Shown: in pieces, positions 46,179 through 58,800 of the stretch
How positions within the stretch are numbered: position 1 is the stretch's first letter
Layout: the number at the start of each line of letters is the position of its first letter
Position numbers and translations under genes: made by a program
Notes under the pieces: model-generated
Databases searched by the model: none
The model's input: the letters and a program-made list of their open reading frames with translations, nothing else
Told to the model about the DNA's origin: nothing
Assembly: GCA_903813345.2 (NCBI GenBank)
Contig: CAIIXF020000005.1
Span: 5,793,375-5,857,374 of the forward strand
Origin: Owenia fusiformis
Taxonomy: Eukaryota > Annelida > Polychaeta > Sabellida > Oweniidae
Direction: 5' to 3'
DNA: 64,000 nucleotides

Positions 46179-49164
46179 GTAAATTATTTATCCATACATA
46201 TGTGTAATGTTAGCATTATTCTCCCTCTATTATTAGTATTTCACTATAAAAACATGGTCATTTTTTACATTGTTTTTTTTTATTCATCAGTTGCGCATTT
46301 CTAAAAATGAACTAGTTGACAGATTATATGTGTTATATTAGTACATTGTGAAATACTTAATATTTAATGTTTTAGATGAGATACTTGAAGATGCGGATAA
46401 CACAGATGTAGCTTTCCTAGTGGTAGGGGATCCATTTGGTGCAACCACCCACTCTGATCTTGTCTTGCGTTCTGTTGAAAAGGGGATTGGTTACAGAGTG
46501 ATACACAATGCTTCGATTATGAATGCAGTAGGCTGTTGTGGGCTACAGGTAAATGTTTAAACTGATAACCTCTCTGAATAAATCTTTTTACATGTTTAAT
46601 CAAGCATTCATATACTGCAAAACCTGTCATAATGAACACCTGTCTTTAGTGGATACCCTTCCTCCACACCTCCTCTACTGACTTCTGAATTGAATTAGCT
46701 TCTTTTAGTCTACGAAAACTGACATTTTTCCTGGGCAAAAAATGTTCAATTTACACAGGTTTTACTGTATTCTAATTTTTACAAAAGATCCAAATTTCAT
46801 TTTGTCTTTCTTGACATTGAGTAACTGAAATATATGAAAATTGCAATAATATACTTTTAACTTTAAGGTGTCCAATTTGACTATCGACATGTTTATGCTT
46901 TCATACCAGTTTTTGAAAAATCAAGCCATATTTTTCAAAATATGAACATCTATAATGGCTACAACAGAGAATAGAAACATTATTTAAGAATTATTCATTT
47001 CTTCATATTTCAGTTGTACAATTTTGGTGAGACTGTCTCAATCGTGTTCTGGACTGACACATGGCGACCGGATAGCTACTATGATAAGATCGTAGCTAAT
47101 CAGGAGAAGGGATGGCATACACTCTGCCTACTGGATATCAAGGTCAAAGAACAATCCATTGAGAATCTAATGAGGGGCAGGAAAATATATGAACCACCAA
47201 GGTATTACTTTTCATTTGAATATGCTGCTTTTGGGGCATGGTCTTTGAAATATTTCTTGAATTGTGAAAATCTGTTAAAGCAAATTCAAATGTTTATACA
47301 GTGTATTAGCAAACTTGTTGTATGAAAACGTTAGAGCAAAATGTACTTGCTAGAGTATGTGAGAAATAGATATATTAATAAAACGAATGCAAAATAATAA
47401 CAATTTGCTGATCAGCCAATACAATGAGGTTGCCATACTGGTAATCTTTTCTCATTGATGTTTAAGCTAGGCAGAGTGAGACCTGTTTATGCATGAATAA
47501 GTATGCAAACCTGCATGTTATATGGGCAAGGGTGACAGGGGCAGTTTTACAAAAATATCACAAGTCAGGATGACTGATTTGAATTGACTTTTATGATGCT
47601 ATGGACATTGGAAAGGGCATCAGACTTCAATGGACTGTTAAACAGCTCTTATAGTTTAGCTAAAGGTTATAATGGGATAGTGTGTCATAAGCAGATACCA
47701 ACTGTCTGTAATGTGCATATGGATATGTACAGGGTGTCAAATAAGTCTGTTCTCCCCCTTAACTTTTTTATCTTTAAATTTATCATACTCTCCCATATAT
47801 CATTTTGAAGCTCATGGAAAATGCTGATCACCCTCAAACAATCAATCATAAACTCCTACTAATAAAATTGCTACAATGTTTCTTGTAAGGTTGTAGTTGA
47901 CCTTTGATTACGTCAAAACAAGTAAAATTACCAGGTATAGTGAATGAAAAGTGAAAATTTGATACTGCAGTGACAATGCCAACATTGGGTGATTTCGATG
48001 TTTCTCAATACCATTACAGAGTAAAATGTGTTACATTCAGGGGAGCTTTTGAAGCAGGGGCATCTTTCATCACAAAATAGTTGATAACAGCCTAAATTAA
48101 ACGTTCTATATGATTTATACAGGATCATATCCTTGTAGAATTGAGGCCCTCAGGGCTGCTGGGGGAGACATACAGACTATTAAAAAATTGAAATATGGAC
48201 ATCACTAAAAATACTCTAAAAAATTTGGAATTTAGCCAATCACTCTGAAATTTGGTGTGTCATCTGCCCCTAAACCTCTAAATGAGAGAAAATGTTCAAC
48301 ATGTAATTCTATTGAAGATGAAGAACACTTTCTCACAAGATGTAAAAATATGTAACTCTTAGAGAATGTTTGTTTTCGAAATTAAAAGAAATTATTCCAA
48401 GTTTTGATTGTGATGACCCAGATATTTTTAAAAGGTTAATGGCTACTGAACACTTGAATGTTCAATTATACATTGGAAAATTTATATATCATGGATTCAA
48501 AATTTAAGTGTATATGTTTAATAGTGTGCATCACACTGTATAATAATTATTATTTGTAGTTAGAATAGTTGTAGTAGTAGTTTGTAGTGTTTTAGTGACT
48601 AATGTATCATGTTACTGATATAAATTGTCAATAAAAGATATAATAATCAGCAAATTAAATTCCCTTTAAGATGATATATACCAACCCTATGTTATCTCTA
48701 AATTAAAAAAGTTAAGGGGGGAGAACAGACTTATTTGACACCCTGTATACGTAACTGGTGACACTAATAGAATAAAATATTTTCAAAAAGACCAATGAAC
48801 CAGATCTACCCACCTTCATTATGTTAGTTGTACCCATTGAATGTGAATGTTATTTTTCAGGTATATGTCTGTCTCTCAGGCTGCTGAACAATTACTTGAG
48901 ATCGTGGAGAATAAACAGAAATCGGGGGACAACAGCGCCACCTTTAACAAGGACACTTTGTGTGTTGGGCTAGCAAGAATTGGCTCAGAAACACAGGTTA
49001 TAAAATGTGGAACACTTGAGGAGTTAACAAAAACTGATTTAGGACCCCCTCTACATAGTTTGATTATAACTGGGAAGACTCATCCTCTAGAACTGGATAT
49101 GTTGAAACTGTTTGCAGTAAATAAAGACACTATTGAATTAGCCCAATCAAAGGTAGAACATTGA
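45983..49164 (+). CDS. DPH5: Diphthine methyl ester synthase, complete, 4 exons
   Basis: SAM-dependent methyltransferase that tetramethylates the modified histidine of elongation factor 2 during diphthamide synthesis; cytosolic. Exons 45983-46178, 46376-46548, 47014-47201 and 48861-49164 total 861 nt, 286 residues (human about 285). N-terminal SAM-site glycines are in [10 protein letters not shown] (2-11). Then [22 protein letters not shown] (81-94), [56 protein letters not shown] and a C-terminal [20 protein letters not shown]. Phases 1, 0 and 2 are kept at the junctions. Intron 3 (1.66 kb) carries a TIR element with a retroelement scrap. Nothing suggests loss of function. Confidence 0.98.
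46376..46548 (+). CDS. DPH5: DPH5 exon 2
   Basis: Acceptor ttttag, donor gtaaat, ends in phase 0. It contains the [14 protein letters not shown]-binding loop and [12 protein letters not shown]. Confidence 0.96.
47014..47201 (+). CDS. DPH5: DPH5 exon 3
   Basis: Acceptor atttcag, donor gtatta. It encodes [17 protein letters not shown] through KIYEPP and two bases of Arg. Confidence 0.96.
47730..48745. mobile_element. 1.0-kb CAGGGTGTC-family element in DPH5 intron 3
   Basis: cagggtgtcaaataagtctg, continuing through ttctcccccttaactttttt, is an almost exact inverted match between 47730 and 48745. TA flanks both ends (47728-47729, 48746-48747). The arms continue weakly to about 47820/48640. It contains a LINE-type fragment (48242-48355). 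Confidence 0.92.
48242..48355 (+). pseudogene. LINE-type reverse transcriptase C-terminal zinc-knuckle fragment
   Basis: The frame reads [20 protein letters not shown], then TRC, a CX2CX7HX4C motif. It resembles the 'R-x-C-x-x-C-...-EDE-x-HFL-x-x-C' tail found downstream of RT in many non-LTR retrotransposons. It stops right after (TAA 48353-48355) and no RT core is present. It sits within a TIR element, so it was captured or inserted there. Confidence 0.65.
48861..49164 (+). CDS. DPH5: DPH5 exon 4
   Basis: Acceptor tttttcag. It opens [16 protein letters not shown] (split Arg) and runs to TGA at 49162-49164 after SKVEH. Confidence 0.96.
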
Positions 49165-49589
49165 TGACTTAAACCATTGTTTTATGGGAACGATGGTCTC
49201 AGGCCCTTTAAGTTTAAAATTGAGACTTCTACATACATCTCATACAAGTGTATATGTCTGAATGCAAAAACTGATAACCAGAAATCAAGAAAACTGCAAT
49301 ATTTATGATAATTGTAAAATGAATCGGGCAGACCTATGGCGACAGTTATTGTATACTTAAAGTCTAATTTTGAAGAACATTCACTGGTGTAGATCAATTG
49401 GTGGAGGTTTATTCCAATGTGAGTGGAGTATGCTATATTGTTTAAGTAATGTTCAAGTTCTGAACATCAAAACTAACTTTTAATTGATTTCGTACTCATA
49501 CATATAACAACACTAAGATTAATTTTTCTATGGTTTATTTTTTACTGTTTATTTTTTAAATTGTACAATGATTCATGTTCTCTGATTAA

Positions 49590-49595
49590 AATAAA
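49590..49595 (+). terminator. Candidate DPH5 polyadenylation signal
   Basis: AATAAA about 425 nt past the stop, overlapping a second AATAAA (49594-49599). Confidence 0.55.
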
Positions 49596-49910
49596 TAAAT
49601 GAAGCAATGGTATTGTAAAACTACCTTTCTGTGTTTGCGTAATTTATTCTTTATAAGTTATACCACAAGTATAAGTAGCCACTACGGGCTCTGCTATAAC
49701 ACCAAGAGACAAATGTTTAGATATATAAACAGTTCGGTTGTTGTGCCATTTATCAGTCCAGCCCTACATAAAACAGTGTGATGTCATTTGTGGTGTTTTT
49801 TATTGTTTTGGCCCCTGTTTTTGTGAACCGAGCAATATTTTGTCATGTTACTGCCTTAGTATTTTACTATATAATGTGCTTGTCATGGCTTACAACTTTA
49901 CTGGAATATA

Positions 49911-49959
49911 CAGGGTGAGACACCTGGAATTCCACCTAAGTCACTTTTTGGTCACCCTG
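49911..49959. mobile_element. 49-bp minimal TA-flanked inverted repeat
   Basis: cagggtgagacacc at the left and ggtcaccctg at the right, flanked by TA (49909-49910, 49960-49961). It looks like the two ends of a CAGGGTG-family element with almost no interior. Confidence 0.55.
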
Positions 49960-52136
49960 TAGAATACTGGAAATACAGAGATGCACAGCAAAATGCATGA
50001 AAACTATTAACAGATTGTATCAAATTGAGTCAAATCAATAATCTATCGGAGATTTTGATGGTACATGATATGCACAGCAAATCTATCCCATAGTTTAGAA
50101 TTTAGACTTACCATACCTATTCTATAAAGATACAAGCTAAAAATACAGGGAATACTTGATATGATAGAAACTCCCATGTATTAAAGAGATGGCAAAGATT
50201 ATGCAAGCTGTCACAGTTTTGCAATATGTTTTCCTCATTAGTGCTACATGACATTCCTTATGTTGTATATATTTTCTAAAATGTCCAAGTATTTATTTCA
50301 TGATAGTATCTTTCCTGTAAAACCTGTCAATAATTCTAAATTCATTCTAAGTACATCCACTTTTTCAATGAATTTGGAAATCTCAAATCTGCATTCATTT
50401 TAATTTAATGGGATGATAAGGGACACATTTAATTGGCATGCTCATTGAAAAAATGCTTGCAAAACTTGTAGTGGTATATCCTTTGTTACCACTTTCACTA
50501 TGATGAAATGCACTGGGAAGATTAAGACATTAGTTTGACACACTTTTTGATTTATAAAGTATGATGTGTACATGGAGACACAACCATGGTCCTACATATG
50601 CATATTTATCCTATGCCAAGTAGAGTTATAGGGAGATAAGTTGGTAAGATATATCCCGTATCCTGATTTTGAGGTTTCCATATCCTGAACAGTGTAGACA
50701 CTAAGGGGCTGAAACCTGCTGGTCAAAATGATATTACGGACCAGTTGCAATGTTATTTTCCTATACCTAGTGAAAAAATCAACTGGTCCGTATCAAAAGT
50801 AACCAGATAATGACCAGTGGACCGGCTGTTAATGAAAACACTGATCCTGAACCTCCATATCTCCCGCCATATCTCCCGCTCCAGGGCATATCTTCCCGCT
50901 TCGAAAAAATTTTGAAAAAATTTGAAAAAATTGAAAAAAAGAAAAAATTTGATAAAATAAAAAATAGAAAAAAGAAAAAAATAGAAAAAATAGAAAAAAA
51001 TCAGAAAAATGTGAAAAAATTGAAAAAAATTGAAAGAAAATTAGAAAACTCTACTTGGTATAGGATAAAGCAGTTATGTACGGTCGGTTTGGATATTTGG
51101 TTCATCCCTCGTGAGATATGCACATCTACCTTCGGTCCCTACGGTCCCTCAGGTAGATATGCATATCTCCCTCTGAATAAACCTCATATCCAAAACCTCC
51201 CAGTACATAACCCTTATATACAGAAGTTAATGCAAAATCAACATATCTGAATCACAACAATGAATTCTGGACGGTGTATGGAATGGATCATGTAAGCATT
51301 AGCAATACATTCAGAATTTGCATATTTCAATGATAACAATTATATTTTGGACGGCATATGAATGGAATGGAATGATTTTTGGCATAAGCTATAAAAACAA
51401 TATGGTATGGTGTCACGATCCTGACATCAATCTAAAAATACATTTTTTGTAAAAACATGATAGTTGATAAAATAGTTATCCTACTGCCAAACATTGTGCA
51501 GTATTATTCAATGTCGAACTACAATATCTATATATACAGTCTAGTAAAATATTTGAGATCGATACATCACTCACCACAACCTATGTCACACTGGACAATT
51601 TTTACAAACATTCTTAGTTTGTAAACATTCTACTTTGTGCTATCACCCCTGTGTTAAGAAATAACAAGATGATTCTATCAAGTGATTTACACTTTTTTGT
51701 TTCATAAACATTCAGCATTTACATGGACCTCAATGGGCAAAACCACATAACATTGAAATGTCCTTAAACAAGACTTTATATTAAGGAAACTTTGTCATGG
51801 AATATAACCTCAGTGTAGAGGAATAAATTTTACAGAAACATCTTTGAGAAAAGAGAAGATACAGAGATGACAGGCATTTAAATTCATCCTTTTAAAATAT
51901 TTCAGATTTCAAAGATCCATTTCCTATACCTTTATATGTAAACAATCCCCTATATACATGTATGAGTATAGACTTATACATTTCCCTTTGTATACTGCAC
52001 AAAAACCTTCATAAAATAATCTCATTAGTGTCACAAATATCTACGTACTACTGTCTCCTACTGTTCCTACAAACCCTACATGAAATGCAACTAAGTGAAT
52101 ATCTTAGAGCAATCATTATTCATTGTATTATCTCAC
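49960..52136. other. Convergent intergenic region DPH5 / catulin
   Basis: No gene was recognised. 50900-51050 is an A-rich gaaaaaa/ttgaaaaaa low-complexity run. It creates the 146-codon Lys-rich open frame at 50810-51250, which is not credible as a gene. Confidence 0.55.
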
Positions 52137-52625
52137 TATCCGACCCAAAGTTTATTACACATCCAATAATTCTGATCCACGTATCTTTACATTCAATAAT
52201 TCCAATCCACAATTAATATTCACATTCAATAATATGTATTCAATTATTCCGATCCACTGTTTATCTGCATTCGATTATTCCAATCTACAATTTATCTTCG
52301 TATTCAATATGTTTTCAGTTATTCTGATCCACTGTTTACTAGTATCTTTGCATTCAATAATTCCGATCCACTTTTTATCTTCACATTCAAATAAATAATT
52401 CTGATCCACATTAATCTTCACATTGAAGAAATCTAATCCACAATTTATTTTCTCGTTCATGAAATTCTGATCCACTGTTTCAATCTTCACATTTAATAAT
52501 TCGATACATGATTTTCTTCACATTCAGTAATTCCTGATCCATATTTTATAAATTCTGATCCAGTGTTTTAATCTTCACATTTAATAATTCTGATCCACGA
52601 TTCCTCTTTACATTCATGAATTTAT
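52137..52625. repeat. Degenerate tandem repeat 3' of catulin
   Basis: Roughly eleven variants of a 38-45-bp unit of the form ttcacattcaataattccga followed by tccac. They begin near the end of the convergent intergenic region and stop about 20 bp before the catulin stop codon, so they probably lie in its 3' UTR. Confidence 0.85.
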
Positions 52626-52646
52626 CATCAAATTCTCATAAAGGGA

Positions 52647-52838
52647 TCACCTTCTTAACACAATCTGGCTGAGTAAAGGGGGCCCTCTATTCTGACTGAC
52701 CATTCTCAGTCCAAGCTCATCAACATCAGCATTTGATGCTTCAATTAAACGATGCGTTACAAGTTTTCTTTTCCATTGGAATGCTAAAACTATTGCTTGT
52801 GTTGCATCAACTTCATGTGCAGGGGGCTGTCTTAGGCC
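52647..52838 (-). CDS. CTNNAL1: Catulin last exon
   Basis: 192 nt with TGA at 52649-52647. It encodes GLRQPPAHEVDATQAI, AFQWKRKLVTHRL and DELGLRMVSQNRGPPLLSQI. Confidence 0.9.
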   Translation of the reverse strand, partial: GLRQPPAHEVDATQAIVLAFQWKRKLVTHRLIEASNADVDELGLRMVSQNRGPPLLSQIVLRR

Positions 52839-55800
52839 CTGAAAGTAAAAGCAGAAATGGAGTTCACATTTAAATATACTGGAAAACATATGTAATTGGA
52901 AAACCTTTTGTTCTGTACTCTTCGATTTTGCACAAAGGTTCAGTTAACAGATTAATATTAAGTCCTTTGGTTCCAGGTTTCAGGAAAGTGCTGAACTTAC
53001 TGAGGGGTTATTTTAAATACAAAGCTATTGTGACTTTCAAGAGAGCTTTTCTCACATTCCTTTAAGGTGGGCAAGGAGATGATAATTTTGGACCAGTTTA
53101 AACATGTCTAACACATAAAACCTATTCCAGCGAGATAACTCACTCAACTAGGTCAACCTTAAAACATAAACCTACCTTTACGGAAGCAGCTTCTGCAGCT
53201 TTGAGTGTCCTTACAACGGAGAGCATGAGATTCTGGGCATTCTTCACCAAAGTCTTATCAGAGCCTCTATCCCCAGCAGTGGATGATTTCACACTGGTTA
53301 TTATGCTAAGCTGAGTGCTCAGAGTGGGGATTTGGTCAGCCATCACTTCCAGATCCTTCGCAAATCTATAATAAGGTGACAATTTAGGTTTACTCAGAAT
53401 GAGTACAAAATATTTACTATATAAGACTTATATTACAGTACTATCATATTGTTTCATTCTTTGTGATTTTTATCTTCAACAATTAACTTATATTTTTATA
53501 GTATAAAGATTATACAATCAGTCATATTTTACAACAATTAATATAAAATTAATTGGTTTTATGTGTGTTTTATGAGAGATAGTCATTTATTAATAAGGTA
53601 ACCCTACATTTGTGTCATGATTACATGTAAACAAACTTTGGTTTCTAGGAAGTAAAATGTAGGTCAGTAAACATGTGCAGAAGTTTGTCATGACTCATTT
53701 TCCATCAATTTTCATTGAAGCTTGAAGGACAGTGTAAAATCTGATTGAATCTTGTAAGTACTTGCCCACCAATCCCTCCCCAAAAACCACCCATGAATTA
53801 TCCCCCAACTAAGGTGAGATCAAGAAAATGGTAAGAGATATTGTTAGTGATACATTAAGGTAAGCAACTAAAGTAATCACTATTATACTGGTCAGGTGCA
53901 CTGTTTATGTTTTTGAGAGGTAAAGTAGGTAACAGAAATGATTGCTCCCTAAAAACCCACATAGACCAAAAATACAGAAAAAATAAATATTTAATTCTAA
54001 TATATTTGGAGCTATAGCCTATGAACAACATTGAACATATTTTGTTGGTCCAAATGAGGATCTGCTGTATCTTATTGTTTTACCTTTCATCAAGGCAGTA
54101 CTTTGCTACACTCTTAGCAAACTTGACAATGGTTTCTGCATCTTGGCTGATCTCTCTACTGGTTCTAATCATATCTGATTTGTTCTGAAATACAATACAA
54201 AAGTTGCTCATTTACAGGTATTTCTATGTATGTTATGGGTTTTTGACTCTAGAAAGCTTCTTTTCTTCCAATTTAGATGGCATCATAGATATGCAACAAG
54301 ATACACAGTGATAAATGTCATACTTATGTCATACACAATTACCGATCATGCCCAAAAACTAATCAAATCTTGGCACTAATCTGTTAATGCATCTGAGAAA
54401 ATATTTCAAGTAATGAATGAGCTGATTTCTTCTTATCTTGATGATAAAACTCTGTGCAAGACAATGACAATATACCACTTTTATCTGTGATCAAAACCTA
54501 CATATTATCATTAAAACATTCATTTGATTCTGGTCATAACATATACAGCTAATTTCTTACCACAATAGGACCTTGTCCTTTGACAAAGTCTGCCATCTGT
54601 TTCATTCTACTGGACATGGCCTTTGCTGCTCTTACTATAGCATTGTTGGAGTCTTCCCACTTGTCAGCCTCTAGCTCTAGGTTATTCGCTGCATTCTTGA
54701 AGAATATACAAAGACTGACATTAGGGAAACCAATGTTAGTGCAAATGGAGGAATCAAATGTGTTGTGACTTTACTTTTTATAAAATATCAACTTTCCTTG
54801 TGCATGACATACATAACATGTACATGTACTGTTTCAACAAGTTCTTGGCCATTTCACAACCCACTTTTTTCTGCTCTTGAACCAGTCACTAACTTCACTC
54901 ATCCACACAGAGTGTTCATTTTAGGATTTTAATAAAGGTTCTTGATCTCTAATGACTTTTTAAGACAACCTCCATATGGGCGTTCCAATTACCTAGTTTA
55001 TATTATACTTACTGTTAAAGCTGAGAAGTAGGAGTCATCAAGCTTCTTTCCAGGAGAGTAGTTGTGTGACTTGAGGTACTCTGAGAAACTAGGATTCTCT
55101 TCTGTGGATCTGTTCATTGGGGAATCTGAGCCCACTTTAAATGATGGCATACTGGAAAACACAAAGTAAATGTTAGTCAAGATAAAGTTATTTAACTTGA
55201 AGTACTTGACAATTAGCCAATAGTTCTCACTCAATCTGTTCACTGAAGGATTTGGGCCCCCTCTGAATGAGTTCCCCTAAGAAAAAGCAATGGTAACCAT
55301 GGTATTTCATGGAAGTCTCAGATTCCATAGCTTCGCCAGACAAAGGATGTAAGCTAACACACAATTTATAAACACTTGTAACCATAAAACAAAGGAGTCT
55401 AAAATATACCATATTGACTAAGAAAAGCATGGAGGGAACAGACCTCCAGTGGTGTTTGTTGTTTATAGAAAGTAGCCAGAATCGTCAATCTCAGATCAGA
55501 ATAGAAAATCCGACTGATTTGATTTTGCCTCACCAAAACCATATGTTATTCTGAGAGCACATTGTTTGGTTCTGAGATGGAAGATTCTTTGAGGTGCTTA
55601 GATTAGTGAAAGATATAAAAGGAAAACTAGCAATTGAGAAGAGAGTTAGGAAAAGTTAGGAAAAAAATAATAGAATAAAATGTATTGTTGCTTTCCAGTA
55701 GTGAAACTAAATTGTAGAAATTATATAAGTTGGAATAAGAAATTGAAGTAAGGATTTTTAAGAAAGAAAATATAACAAAAACCCACCTTATGTTCGGAAC

Positions 55801-58800
55801 ATTGATGATAAAGGACATTGGTGAAAACAAACAATTCCAATCAAAAAGTCATGCCTTTCCAAGGTTATTTGTTTGATGCTTGAAAGTGTGATAAAAACAT
55901 TTTCCGCCACAAAATAGAACATAATAATCTTTAATAGACGCTGCAATTTATAAAATCAATGGAAAATACCAATGAAAACCCTTGAACTTAAAGCTTTTTT
56001 CTAAATACTTAAACCAGTGTTTTCAAACATACAAAACCATATAATCAATTTCAAGATTAAAACATGTCACGATTATTGTTTGACCTTTGAATGTAACGTG
56101 ACATACATCACGTGCACACATAGAGGTCATATACATGTAGTATTCAAAATTATTTTGAAGAACAAAGCAGGCGCATACCATTCTCTTGAGAAAAGGAGTA
56201 AATACAATAGTTTTAATATTGTACTAGGACCTAGCTCAGAAGAGACTACAATATGTCTCTGTCGAAATCTGAGAAAGGTAAGAACTAAAATACATGTCTT
56301 AAGATGCACTTCAAAACAAAAATGTCTGTCCTCATTTTGCGTAGCAATAAAACTACTGTAAAACGAGTGTCTTATTTGATTGAATGGATGTTAATATGGT
56401 CATATTAATTTTATAGTTTAATTAGTTTAATTTGCTCCACATAGAATACATACATTAAGCTATTAGTGAAGCAAATAGCATTAAGAAATGAAGTCATTTT
56501 CTAATGCATTAGCATGTATACTGATACAGAATTAATGTATCCTTCACTAAGAATATAGTTAGAGCACATTTATGAATTTTAATGTGAAGAATGTATAAAT
56601 AAAGGGCTTATTATTGTATCTCTTCTCCCACATGGTGTCCAAAAACAGAACCAAAGTAAAAGTAGATTAATCAACCTTGCATATTCTGCCTTGAAATTTC
56701 AAAATTATTTAGATCATTTCATGTGAATTTTGTTGTAAAGATTTCATATAATCTGCCTCAGTACCTTAGATATCATGCTCCACATTGGCACTCTCATCTC
56801 TATATTCAATTGTCAACTATGATCAACTTTTCTTAGGTCCTGTTTTTGGACACCCAGAATGAGAGCAAGGGAGATTGAACACATTTTAAACATATTTTAT
56901 TCTAGCTGGAGGCAGGAGAAGCAAGGCATCTGCTGTAGAAAGAACTGTGAGGCTGACTCCATATCCGACAAGAAAGGACAGAGGTAAAATAATTTTTATT
57001 AGAAAATCGTAAAGTACAAAAAGTGCTAAAATATAATTTGAATACGTAAAGACAGGCCTGTCAACCTGGGAACACCTAAATGAGTGACTTACAAATTTTG
57101 AACACCCTCCTTCAAATTGTAAACACCTTGGTCCAAATTTTGGACACCTAGATTCAAATGTTATTGCTTATATCCACATTTTGAACACCTCTAATTTTTC
57201 TTGTAACGTCACTCGCGTAATATCTACTAAAGGGGGGGGGGGGTAGGTACAAAAAGTTTTGAAGCTAATGCGTGCCATATACATAAATTTCGTACCAAAT
57301 GCGTGACATATACAAAGGAAATTTGTTTGTGTTTTTCGGCGTTTGTTTTTATATGTATATACCTTGTACATGTATATATCTTGTATGTATGTATGTATCT
57401 AAAAGTTCAGCTAACCTAACCTTTAATCTCAAGAGCACTTCAAGTTTTTATTTCTATTTGTATTAGGTCTATTCATTATCATCTTGATAATGATTGAACT
57501 TAAAATGACAAGCTGGTTTGATTTGGTTTGCATTAGTTAATACTGGTTTTAGACTATTTAGAAGTATGCGAGTAATAAAAAAGGTTTCAGTTTCTTTTGT
57601 ATGGTGATGAAGATTTAGATAATTCATTAAATGAAAAATTAATAGAACTAATGAGTCATTTTGTGAATCAAAGTTTGAGCCAAATTGATCGGTTTGGCTA
57701 ATTTTTGCATGCATGTGTTAACTCATCCCTGGCCCATGGGATTATAGTTTCTTATATGAGTTTTAACAATACTTTGATAAATTTTAAAATTTTAATGTAT
57801 TCCTATTCATATTGTCTAAAATTGCCGCTAATGTTTTTATGAAAAACTTTGGCAATCAATTGCATGTCTGTTATTGTTTACTAAAGGAATAAATTTATGT
57901 ATAATAAAAAAAATAACTAGATTTTGGAAATTGAACGAAGTTCAATTTCAGACTCCAGATCTAGACTTTTTTTTTAGCCGAGTCATCCAGAATAAGCCGA
58001 GTCATCCAGAATAAGCTGAGTCATCTAGAAAGAGATGGATAAATAAAATAGGATGGTAGGATAGGATAGAATAGGAAAGAACGATAGGATAGAATAAGAA
58101 AGAAGGATAGGATAGAATAGAATAGGAAGAAAGGATAGGATAGGATAGGAAGGATAGGAAGGAAAAGATATGAAGGAAGGATAGATAGGAAGGATAGGGT
58201 AGGATGAGATAGGAAGGATGGATGAATTTTTCAATATTTTCTTCTCTACTCTTGACTTTCTATCAGGATACCATCAGATCGATTTTTCTCGAAATTTCAA
58301 AACGCTATCACTTCCGAACCGGAAGTCGGATCGAAATTTGGTTTGCAGATTCGGATTCCTGACAAAATTCTACCCCTAATTCATAACTCATACGTTAAAT
58401 TTGGAGATTTTTTATTTTGACCTACTTTTCGGACACGCCATAACTTCCGAACCGGGAGTCGGATCGAAATTTGGTTTGCAGATTCGGATTCCTGAGAAAA
58501 TTTTATACTTAATTCATAACTCAAACGTCAAATTTGGAGAACTTTTTATTTTGACCTACTTTTCGGACACCATATCTCAAAAGTGGGTCAAAATACTTTC
58601 TGACGGCAAAAGGCTAACACTATTAGCATATTCTTAGCTACATGTATACACAATTTCGAAGAATATAATTAAAGTGTAGTGTCAGAATCGAAAAAATAAG
58701 GAAAACCTATGAATTTGACCTAGATTTTGACCTAGGAATTTCGGTGTCCAAATTGTGAAGCTAGATGGCTTTTGAGGTCCCCTTCTTTTAAAAGCTTTGA

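Noticed and set aside
50810-51250. 146-codon Lys/Phe-rich open frame
   Set aside because: It is produced by a gaaaaaa low-complexity run; no domain, no splice context.
52123-52398. 91-codon plus-strand frame
   Set aside because: Translated tandem repeat 3' of catulin.
53176-54695. Vinculin or alpha-catenin proper instead of catulin
   Set aside because: No proline-rich linker of vinculin, and the C-terminal WKRKL...DELGLR end differs from alpha-catenin; catulin fits best but a profile search should confirm.
58025-58234. 69-codon Ser/Pro/Tyr-rich minus-strand frame
   Set aside because: It is the GGATA minisatellite translated.
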